From contig CM049313.1 of NCBI GenBank assembly GCA_026874595.1, positions 74,520,659 through 74,584,658 of the forward strand: a DNA stretch of 64,000 bases. The letters run 5' to 3'. Shown one piece after another: positions 26,401 through 38,400 of this stretch. Every line of letters starts with the position of its first letter. Positions within the stretch are counted from its first letter, which is position 1. The translations under genes and the position numbers were made by a program. The notes under the pieces are model-generated. The model was not told where the DNA came from and did no database searches. It worked only from the letters and a program-made list of their open reading frames with translations. Origin of the DNA: Sipunculus nudus (Eukaryota; Annelida; Sipuncula; Golfingiida; Sipunculidae).

Positions 26401-29400
26401 TGTCAGCTATGTACATCAGAAACAGGTGTTTTAATCCTAGGCTGGGTAAAACTCCATTTGAAGCATTCACAGGTATAAAGCCAAATGTAAGCAATATGCA
26501 TTCTTTTGGTTCTCAATGTTTTGCATACATTGAAGATAAGAAGAAATTAGATCCTAGAAGTGAGGAGGGCGTGTTTGTGGGCAATGATCGTGGTAGTCCA
26601 GCCTTCCTGATATATTTCCCCTCCGAGAATAAAATCAGAAGAGTTAGGCGTGTCAGATTCACAGAGAGAAAGCCTGTATCAGAGCAGGAATTGTACAATG
26701 ATGTACCCAGTAGGAGCAAGGTCTCTGAACAACTATCAGATCAGGTTTCAGATGAAATAGAAAGTCAGGAGGTGAAGAGCAAGAGAGGGTAGAATCTCTA
26801 GCAGAAGGAGCAGTAGGAGGTGTTGATACTAAAGATGTTGCAGAGAAAAGGTATCCCAGTAGAGAACATGGTATGCCCAAGAAATTTGATGATTATATGT
26901 GTCTCCCAGGAGTATTGTACTGTAGATTACTGTTATAGTGTTGAATATATACCTCAATGTTTTGAGGAAGCTGTACATTGTGAGGCTGCTAGTGAATGGC
27001 GCAAAGCTATGGATTCTGAAATGGATTCCCTGGTGAAAAATGACACATTTGAGGTTACAGAGTTACCTAAGGGAAAAACACTTATTGGTGGGAAGTGGGT
27101 GTACACAACAAAGCTAGACTCAGATGGGAATGTAAAACATAAGGCTAGGTATGTAGCTAAAGGTTACTCTCAGAAAGAAAATATTGATTATAATGAAACA
27201 TTTTCACCTACTGCACATATGACCTCTATCAGAATGCTAATGCAAGCAGCTGTAGATGATGATTTTCTTGTACATCAGATGGATGTTAAGACTGCTTATT
27301 TAAATGCACCTATAGACTGTGACTTGTATGTTAAGCAACCTGAAGGTTATGCTGTATCTGATAAAGGTAATGCCGATCTTGTGTGGAAGTTACAGAAATC
27401 TCTGTATGGTCTAAAGCAAAGTGGTAGGAACTGGAACTACCTTTTACATACTCATTTGTGTGATGATGATTTTGAACAGTCAGACGCTGATCCATGCATG
27501 TACAGAAAGACTACTGACAAAGGGAAGGTGATAATCATTTTCTGGGTTGATGATATTATTATTGCAGCTAGTAATGAGGATTTGTTGAACAATGTAAAAT
27601 CATCTCTGTCACAAACTTTTCAGATGAAAGATCTAGGTGAGCTTAACTGGTTTCTAGGCATTGAATTTACGAAAACTGATGATTGCATTATTATGTCCCA
27701 GAGAAAATATTTTGGAAAGATATTAGAGAAATTTGGGATGAGTAATTGTAAAACTAGAAAATCCCCTTGTGATGAAGGTCTGGATAAAGAGGCGGATACC
27801 TCGCCTACTCTTGATGATCCTAGAATATATAGAGAAATGGTTGGTAGTTTGATATATGCAATGACAGCAACCAGACCAGATTTGAGCTATGTTGTTACCA
27901 AACTTTCACAAAAGATGTCCAATCCAACAACACATGATCTTACTGTGGCAAAAGGTGTTCTTAGATACTTGCAGGGAACACTAGATTATACTCTAATTTT
28001 CAGAAAATCTAAAGAAAAAGGACATCTTCAGGGCTACTGCGACGCAGATTGGGCATCATCATATTCAGATAGAAAGAGTATTTCGGGCTATGTGTATCAG
28101 TTGAGCAAAGGTAGTAGTTTCATTTCATGGAAATGTAAGAAACAAACAGTAGTGGCTCTATCGAGTTGTGAGGCTGAATATATTGCTTTATCAACATGTG
28201 TCCAGGAGGCTTTGTTTCTTTGGAAACTCATCATATTTATATTTGGAACAAAGTCTTGTGATCTAAGTGTTAAAAATGGTGTAGACAATCAAGGCACTAT
28301 TGCGTTAGCGAAAAATCCTGTACATCAACAAAGATCAAAACATATTGATGTAAGATATCATTTCCTGAGGGTGCTGTATCAAATGGCCATGTTGAACTGC
28401 GGTATGTACCATCAAATGAAAATGTTGCAGATGTGTTTACAAAACCTGTATCAGGTCGCAGAATTGTTAAGTTATTACGGTATTAATGTAACAAAAGGTA
28501 TCTCCAAAATAAGAGGGGTTGTTAAGTAATGCTATTCCATCTGTATTTTTGTGATAATTTTGTTACTGTCAGATATCGTATACTCCGAGATTTCTCCCGG
28601 ACCTCCATGTTATTGTGTCCCGAACATCCAAATTTTTGTATTAGTAGAGGTCAAGGTCTTTTCCGTGAACCGGTAGTAGTGGACCCCCGTTTTTTATATA
28701 GGAATCACGCCATTAAGATGTTCACATGAAAGGGCTGTGTGTGTGAGCCAGTTATTTGTATCGCTGTGAATAAAGTCTGGAGTACCCCACTACTCTTGTC
28801 GTTATGTCTGACCCAACAAGCTGTGACTCTAGTCTGTATCATCCCCTCATGTTTACCTATATTTTGCTATGAATATTTTTATTACTTATTTCTTAAGAGA
28901 AAAAAATGTAATATAGGGTAGGAGATTAATGGACCTAATAGTCAACCAGGGAAACAAACACCTACCTTGCACAGTATTTAAGAAACAGAATTATTTTAAA
29001 ATATGAGAAAACAATGTACATTTTTCAACATATTAGCCAAGGTCAAGGTCATTGGTCACATGCAAAAACAGCCCTAATTGACAGCTGCTGATTGGATGAT
29101 GTATATGTAAGGTAAAGTCTGTTGGGCTTTTACACCTGAGCATCTTCCATCTGGCTCATGAGGCCAGAGCTTATTCCAGTTTCTGTAGTGTGAACATGTA
29201 AACACTTAAATAAAATATGACCTACCAAAACAAAGATGGCTGCATGCTCATGCAGGGACACATCTGATCTGTTACATCATTGGAAAGAGTAGTAAAGAAA
29301 GTTGCAAAACATAAAGTGGAGAATTATTTTAAAATTCTTGATTGGCATATTAGGTTGTCACTTCTATAGACTGCCCTTTAGGGAATTATTAAAAAAGTTA

Positions 29401-32400
29401 ATTTTAACATTTTAAGAAAATTATCTCTAAAAAACATGTGGACACAGGGTGGTGGAACAGAGTATAGAAGAGTCATATTGAGCAAAGCATGAAACATAAT
29501 TATTCAGTAGATTCTTGTATCTGAAAATTTGCTGGTCTATAAAGTTTCACTTGTGAAAGACTGCAACATAAATGCAGTTCAAACAACTCTAATATAGACT
29601 GATATAAGGTTCAGTACTATTTATTCATCTTTTTATAATTAATGCTAGATACTGGGAGAGGAGTAGCATTAAAAACTCTTAACTATCGGTCTTAGACATA
29701 AAATTATAATGACATACTATTAGCACAATGATTCTTAATAATATCATATCACATGAGCATTATACCAGTTGAATTGTCAATTATGTTTGTATCCATACCT
29801 CAATTATCCCAAACAATTTTGTCATGCCCTAGCTGTTAGGATGTATTTCATGAAATTACATACTTGCTTACCAGTAGGTGATCTTGGATGGCTTGGAAAT
29901 AGGAATTTTAGACTTGGATCCAAACTGCCAGAAACAGAACTTCAGCTGTTTGCCCTGTACACCCCTGTAGGATTAATAATAAAATTAACATATACCAGTG
30001 TAACGAAGTATGGTAGTTTAAACTTCAGCCAGTAGACAGTGTTAATACCTATGAATAGTACACAGATTTATGTACTGACTGATTTTGCATACTGTCTTTA
30101 GGACTGCTCTGAGTATAGCGGCTGAGCGAGGTAACGGCAAGGTGGTGGAGTTTCTGTTACGGCAGGGTGCTGATCCGTCAGTCAAGGACAGTCAAGGTCA
30201 GGCACTTCTACGTATTCTCTGAGAGTCCATACAGAGTTAGTATCAGTGATACTTAACCCTTAATTTATGGGAGCATCAGTTTTTGATATAGAATTTTAAT
30301 AGTAGATATTTAAGGGTGACTCCCATGGAGAGAGAAAAGTTACTATTATATTAGTAGTTAAGGTTATTTTTATAAATATGTTTATTCAAAATTGTTTTTG
30401 CATAATTTGATGATATAATAAGATGAGTTTATAATTTTCATAGGTTTATATGCATAAACACCTGATACTTATGAAATCATTTGACAATTATTTAAACATT
30501 TGTTCTTTATACTTTGATTTATAGGCAAAGATCCTCTTCAGTATGCCCAGCAAAATGGACACAGTGGTGTTCAGAAGCTCCTTGGAGGCTCCCCAGAGGG
30601 AGCCACAGGTGGCAGTGGTAATGTAGATTTCATTCCTGATATTAGTAACATATAGCCATGGAGAGTAAGTTCTTGAATGTAGCTGTTAAATTTGGATCAT
30701 CTTAATGATTCTTTATGTATCCTCTTAAACCCTTTGGGCTGCTTATTTACAAATAAAATCCATAACAAGGCTGAATTTTGGCAGCACTGTTGGTTGACTC
30801 TATTTTAAATCTTTAATAAAAAAGTCACAGGGAATTAAGTCTGAACCTTTTGGTTAATTTTTCAGATACATTTACTTATCAATTAAAAAAATTCTGACCA
30901 TAATATGATTGGCATTATTGCAATAATCATGTAGTCAGTTTGACTATCAAAATTGCTTGGACTGGTGTTCCTACAGTGGTCTTGGTATTAGGGTGGGTCC
31001 TTTGTGTATACATTGTTTATTTGAGGTGTATGACAATGTATATTAACTACATTACAGCAGAAGCAGGACCTTCAGGAGTTAAAGATGTGAGTATTATTTA
31101 CATACTTGCAGCCTTTACAATTTGTTAGTTTTGGGAACCTTGTTTGCTATATTAAAACTAATGGTATCATGTTTATTTTAGTTCCTGTGTATGAGTTAAA
31201 TTTGTGCCAAACTTACAAATACTCAATTTAATGTCTTACCACGTTAAATAACAGTGGCAATAATTGAAATACCCCATTTATGTATCTTGGCTTTATAAAA
31301 AAATATTAAAACATGCTTAATGAGAAAAGTCTAAGTATTGGCTGTGCATAAATAGAACACTGCTTATTATTATTATAACAAAATAATAAATAAAATTACG
31401 ATTTTACCACTATATTATGCATATATTAATCCATTTTCATAAATTAATCTAGGTATGTGAAATATTGTTATTCTATTTGATTGTTATTATTAAGTGATTG
31501 TACCTTTAACAGAAGCCTCCTAAGAGAGGCAAAGGAAAAGATCAGAAGGATGGTGAGGACCTGGAGACAGCCGACTCCTCTCTGTACTCAGAAATACCAG
31601 AAATAGTCCCTACACATGAGATGGAGGCAGTGAGTACAAACACAAACACACACAGCGTGATATAGACAGCTGACACCTCTCTGCATTCAGAAATACAAGA
31701 AATAGTCCCAACACACGAGATGGCGGCAGTGAGTACACATACACACACAAACACACACACTGATATAGACAGCTGACACCTCTCTGTATTCAGAAATGCC
31801 AGAAATAGTCCCTACACACAAGATGGAGGCAGTGAGTACACACACAAACATACAGTGTGATATAGACAGCCTACACCTCTCTGTTTTCTGAAATACTAGA
31901 AAAAGTCACAACACACAAGATGGAGGCAGTGAGTATACACACACACACACTTGTCATTTATATCTGTTATAAATAATCTTTTAAGATATATGGGAGGTTT
32001 TATGCCTTTACATGTATCAGGTATACAGGTGGTTAATTACCACCCTTCATAAGTTTTGCTGTTTGTAGTATCCCTTGAATTCCCTTAAATTCCAAGTTGA
32101 ATGTTAATGCATTTTGTCAAACCATTATCAAATGCAATTGACATTATACCTATATGTCACAGACTATCATTTGTATTGTATTTTGCCACGTAAATCCGAG
32201 TAAAGGATGATTAAATTGAAATATAGAAATGGCATATTTGTTGTAGTTACAAGTAATGTTATTTTTAGTTACAGGTTTCATCAAACTTATCTATATGAAG
32301 ACAAGTGTGGTAACAATAAAACTGGTTCAGAATAAATAAACTAAGGTATTGATGCTTTGCTATCAACATGAACTCCACAAAATATTCACTGGTAGGGCCA

Positions 32401-35400
32401 AAAAAAAAATAAAAGGGATGGTTCTCAGGCACTGCCAATTTTAACCCCCCACAACAAACATTTTTATTTTGATTTTCGTCTTTTAAGAAGATAAAATAAT
32501 ACAATTTTGATCAGATTTCCTTTGTCATGTAGTGCTTTCACCTGATAAGCCATAAAATTCTGTTGTTTTCACGGTTTTCCCTGATCATATGATATTTTTA
32601 TCAATACATACAAAAAAGTTCTAAAATGAAATATTGCCCACCCGCACTGATTTCTGAAAAAAGTGCCTGAGAACCATACCTATTTTTTCTATGGCCTAAT
32701 AGATATTAATAATAGATGCTTTTTTCTCTGCCCAGGCACTGAATGGAGCAAGTTCAGCACCATCAACCTTAGGGCGTAATGAACATGTGTCCAGTTATAT
32801 GGATGCTTACAAGGTCAGTATATCTGTCATTCTAAGTGTGGGAGTATAACGGCTTGTGAGATACAGTAATTGTCCCTCCATATATCAACAAAAGAGCCAT
32901 TTCTTTGCATTATGTTTAATGTATCTACAAAAATATATTTGAACTTTTATTTTAAGTTAGGTTTTATGGTTATCATATTTTTCTGAATATGATCGTTTTA
33001 TGGAACAGAAGTATTCAGAATCCTTTGTGATGATTCTTCTGGCAGCACAGTAAGCTACTGACACCTTGTATGTGTTTTAAGAACTAAACATTAAATTGAC
33101 ACAATGGCAATTTATTAATCAAATTATATATAAGACAAAACTTACGAGAAAAAAAAACAACTTGATTTACTTAAAGAATTGTGTGGTACCTTCAAGATGA
33201 TCTTACTTTAATTTCTTAGTCAAATATGACATCAGTCTTTCATAGCAACTTTAACTAAAGTGTATGATTGTTTATAGATTTATTATTATTATTATTATTG
33301 TTTTTATTTTTTTTAATATATAGGTGCTTTTTATTGACAGGAGCTTGAGGAGGAATCTGAGCTGTTGAGACAGGACTATGACCGCTTGGCCAATCAAAAC
33401 AGAGAGTTAGAAGACAAAGTGAAAGCTCTGGAACAACAAGCTCAGGTTAGTAAGAACATCATGCATGCCAGCTGTGCTGAAACCTAGAATAATGTATTAA
33501 TGACACCGAGCTGCATTAGTCCTTCCATTTGCTTTATGAAACCTTTCATTTGCCGTTGTCATGCATATGGGTTTTCTCTATTAACCATTAATCAGCATTC
33601 TTGTACAGTGTGATATTGTTGTTTTATGATTACTAAATGCATTGGCAGCACATTTTATTTTATTAAATCTATGCACCATGGTTATATGTGTAGTAGATAC
33701 TTTCAGTTTTTACGCCTCTACTCTTTAATCCCTTCTGAACATCACCAGTGTCACCACTAACAACAGATTTCCATGTCTTTTGAAATTCTTTTTTTACCTT
33801 TTCTTTTGCTATAAAAATTATATTCAAAGGGCATTTTTTATTTTCCTGTAGCTGAATAAGACATTACCAGTGTTCAACACACATTTGTCATTATTTTAAG
33901 ACTGAAACTTTAATGCATGCTTTCAATATAATCCATGTGTTCACCCTGGAAGTGTTCTGTAGTTTTTACCACAAAGAACAAATCTTTTTTAATTTTCAGG
34001 TAGATAACAGACTTCTATAACTTTTGTATATGTTGTGAACCCATTGTGTAACAGTAGAAGTACCTGTAGACACTGTACATTTTCTCCCTATGTATCGAGG
34101 TACATATAACCTTTTCTTTATATGTAACATATAGATATTATACCTTAATTTGTTATGCACCATTCACAGCCAACAGCAATCGGGTTTTGTTCTCCTCACA
34201 GAAGATTTAGCTAAAATTTAAACTAAACAATTACTACTGTTACAGTTATTCACAGTAATATTCCACAAATTAAACATCCTATAATAAAAAACTCTAAGCT
34301 GATTAGAATTCATTGTTTATTAAAGATTTTTTTGGTGTTGAAAAAAAATTACTTAGATAAAATGGAATGAACAGAGAGAGTTGATCATTCACTGCCTTAG
34401 AGTCAAATTTGTGTTAATGTATGAGGAGACTTGAACACTTACAGGTTAAGGCTGTGAATGCTAGCAGTGCATGTAGCAGTAGCTGTAGTAGCACTATGTA
34501 TTGTAGGAGCCACAACTACAGGCAGCTAGAGAGGAGCCCCAGTACTACTCCCCTCCTCCCCCACCTCCGCTACAACTAGACGAGTCAGCGGCAGAAGAGG
34601 AGGTAAATGAAGGAATATGAATCGTCCTGGAGATCTAAACCCATGATTGAATAACAAATAATTTAAAATTTTATTTATTAAAAAAAAAATAATTTGCAGG
34701 AGGGATAATTAAACTGCCAAAAGTAAGCAGAAAAGGACACTTGTATTACACTAATCTTTATGAATGATAGTTTCTGATTCTGCAAGAGGATTGATCTTAT
34801 TATATTGGACATCTTGACACACTCCACAGGTAAGGATGTTAAGAAAACAACCAAGGAAGAGAAGAGTTTTTATGCCCCCGCCACAAAGTGGCCGGGGCAT
34901 ATAGTTTTACCCATGTCCGTCATTCCGTCCTTCCGTCATTCCGAAATCAAACAGTTGTAACGACTTTTTATCGCAATGCCTGCAGATATTGGCCTGATTT
35001 TTGGTGTGTGGGCAGATATAGACCAGTTACAGATTGAGTTTGGGTTTCGTCCCTGTTGACCTACTTTTGACCGTTTTACGGCTCCTAAACTTAGAAAATT
35101 TCATGAAAAATAAAAATTTCATGACAAATACACTGTATGGACTTTTTTTCGCAATGCCTGCAGATATTGGCCTGATTTTTGGTGTGTGGGCAGATATAGA
35201 CCAGTTACAGATCGAGTTCGTGTTTCGTCCCGGTTGACCTACTTTTGACCGTTTTACGGCTCCAAAACTTAGAAAATTTCATGAAAAATAGAAATTTCAT
35301 GACAAATACACATGTACGGACTTTTTTTCGCAATGCCTGCACATATTGGCCTGATTTTTGGTGTATGGGCAGATAATGACCAGTTACAGATCGAGATCGT

Positions 35401-38400
35401 GTTTCGTCCCGGTTGACCTAATTTGAACGTTTTACGCCTCCTTAACTTAGAAAATTTCATGAAAAATAGAAATATTCATGACAGATATACATGTACGGAC
35501 TTTTTTCGCAATGCCTGCAGATATTGGCCTGATTTTTGATGTGTGGGCAGATATAGACCAGTTACAGATCGAGTTCGCGTTTCATCCCGGTTGACCTACT
35601 TTTGACCGTTTTACAGCTCCTGATCATAGAAAATTTCATAAAAAGTGCACATGTATGGACTTTTTTTCGCAGTGCCTGCAGATACGGGCCTGATTTTTGG
35701 TGTGTAGGCAGATATTGACCAGTTACAGATCGAGTTCTTGTTTTGTCCAAGTTGACCTACTTTTGACCATTTGACTGCTCCTGAACATAGAAAGTTTCAT
35801 GAAAAATAGAAATTTTCATAACAAATGCATATGTACTGACTTTTTTTCCTCAATGCCTGCAGATACCACCCTGATTTTTTATGTGTGGGCAGATAATGAC
35901 AGTTACAGATCGAGTTCGCGTTTCGTCCCGGTTGACCTACTTTTCCTTGTTTTACGGCTCCTAAACATAGAAAATTTCATGAAAGACAGAAATTTTTATG
36001 GAAAATGCACATGTATGGACTTTTTTTCACAATGCCTGCATATACTGGCATGATTTTTGTTGTGTTGCTTGATAATGACCCGTTACAGATTGAGTTTGCA
36101 TTTTTCCCTTGTTGACCTACTTTTGACCATACGACACCTCCTGAACTTAAAAAATTTTTCAAAATTTTACAAATGTTTCTAATTTGCCCCAGGCGGGGGC
36201 ATTCGTGTCGTTCCGACACATCTAGTTATTCTTTATCTTATACTATTCAGCATAGTATTTCTTAGGACACTGCACTTATTTGGACACTTCCATTTTATGT
36301 GAATGCATTTCTCACAAAAAAATGAGGCTTGGATTTTTTTTATCATATATAAGACATTGCAGTACTGCATAGAAGGAAAATGCACATACTGATAGTAGTC
36401 CATCCTCACATTATCTCCTAATTTTCTCTTTCTAACTGTTCCTGCTTGGATTTGACATGTAGCTGAAGAAAACAAAAGAAGAGCTTGAGAGGGAGAGATA
36501 TGAAACACTGGCTTTAAGACAAGAGTATGAGGATCTGAAGAGGCAGCTCACACCAAGGGTAAAATACAGTAACAGTCATATCAAGGTTTTAAAAAAAAAA
36601 TTAAGACATCAGCGGAAGACTGCTAGATTGTTTCTTTTTCCTTTTTATCCTATGCTGGCATGTGTTCACAGTTAATATTTCCATCAAATTACCAAGTCAT
36701 ATGAGTTTATATATTTTTGAGCCATGTGCAATATTTTGAACATTTTGTCATCACTTGCAACTAACTTTTGAACATGAATCCAAAGTGTTCTTCTGGTTCT
36801 ACTGTGTACTATGCAGCCAGACATTCAGATTTATTGTTAAATATGTTATTTCACCACTAAAGTGTGAGCAAATCATACTTGATCTATTAATAATTCATTT
36901 TAGACTATTTATATCACATATTAACATGTTTGGAGACAGGTTTTTATAAAGTTTTTCAGTTGCTGTTGAGTGAGTAAACTGATACTAAGCTTTGCATTGG
37001 ACTTTCAGTTTGCATATTGTTTTATACCAGAAAATCCAGCCTAATTGTTAAAAAAGATTTGTATTTTTTGTATAAGATAGTAAAAGTCATTTATGGACAA
37101 TTCATTCTGTGTTTGAATATATATTTATTTTAAAAATTAAAGTCAGTACTTCCTGTTCAGGAGCTCATTTTTGCATTCATTGTGGTAATATCTTGAACTT
37201 TATCACCTTCATTTAGAATCCACAAGACAGAGAATTTGGAGACAGCGACAGTGAAATATTGGATTCTTTAGGTGAGTAAAATGATTCAGATAAAATGTAT
37301 TAAATTAATAACCTTTCAAAATACATAAAATTCATAAACGTGTTTGTCAGTAACAAAAATTGTGCAAGGGACAAATAATGGGGCTTATACTTCTTTTCAA
37401 GGGGCCTGTAGTTCAGCTGCCCATAATAGATGGATGCACAGCATTATATTAAATGCTGTTTCTCTATATTGGCATACAGATGTTACTGATATTTTAACAG
37501 CTGTTACTATGTGCTTTTAGACAGTCATCAGTTTGCAGCAGCTTCTACACCAAGGACAGATCCACTGATTGGACAACTCAGATATAGAATTAACAATTTG
37601 GAAGAGGAAAATCAAGATCTGAGAGAAAAGCTCAAGGTATATATTTTACAATTTATTGAAGAAACTATTGATATTTTTGTTAATGTGGTGTAAATTTGAT
37701 AAAAATGGATAGATTGCTGTTCAGAAATCTTAATTCTACAAAGCATTGTGTCAAAGCATCAAAATAAATTACTAGTTCAGCAAATTTTGAATCCAATATT
37801 TGGGGTTCCCATGTTCTATTTTAAGTCTTGAATTGTGATATTTAAAATTCAGTACATAAAAGTCTTCACTTGGGGGTATTTTAAAAAATCATGAAAAAGT
37901 CATGACATTTTATTTTCAGGCTGTCTGAAAATTCTTCCAGGCTCTCTTTCTGTTAGTTATTAAATAATTTGAATAATTATTTAAGTACCCCCAATAGCCC
38001 CTTTTTGTGCTGAAATACCAAAAGTCATGCGAGAAAAGGTCATAAGTTTTGTCTTAGGTCATGAAAAAACCTTGAACATATTAACTTCTGGAAATGTAGG
38101 AAACCTGAATATTGTAATAACCTACATGTTGACGTCATTCTGCTGTCTGCCCTTCCTTTTTTATGACTATTGACACTAAAGTATTCTTAATCAGCATAAA
38201 TATATAATATTTATCTTGCATGCATACAAAACAAAATTATGTAATACATTGGAGTCACATGCAACTATGATTATTAGGAAAGGTTAAATATTTAAAAATT
38301 ATTCCCTTAAATTTCTTATAGTGATAGCCTTTTGTCATCACTGTTCATTATGACAGTTATTTTTTAGTGAACCTGTGAGCTTGTGCGATGGTGTGGCGTC

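Larger units (their letters stand above)
24255..28818 (+). mobile_element. Full-length Ty1/copia LTR retrotransposon, 4,564 bp, degenerate coding region
   Basis: Two 299-bp LTRs (TGTTAAG...CAACA) flank gag, protease, integrase, reverse transcriptase and RNase H in Ty1/copia order (integrase before reverse transcriptase). The insertion is flanked by a perfect 5-bp target duplication, AGCTG (24250-24254 and 28819-28823). It is in the same orientation as the host gene. Comparing the LTRs by eye gives 8 substitutions and no gaps, so the insertion is fairly recent. The coding frame shifts at about 24790, 25970, 26780, 26910 and 28370, so this copy cannot make its own polyprotein as it stands. Known copia lineages from aquatic animals (GalEA, CoMol) are candidates; the lineage cannot be fixed by eye. 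Confidence 0.97.
24154..30101 (+). other. Intron 6 (5.9 kb) carrying a copia insertion
   Basis: About 4.57 kb of this intron is the LTR retrotransposon with its target duplication (24250-28823). Without it the intron would be about 1.4 kb. The remainder (28824-30101) is AT-rich with no recognised feature. Confidence 0.85.

Noticed and set aside
34900-36170. Several 60-90-residue frames on both strands in the B1 array (and likewise in B2, 43900-45350)
   Set aside because: The same frame recurs with each 180-bp unit and is broken at random; non-coding tandem repeat.
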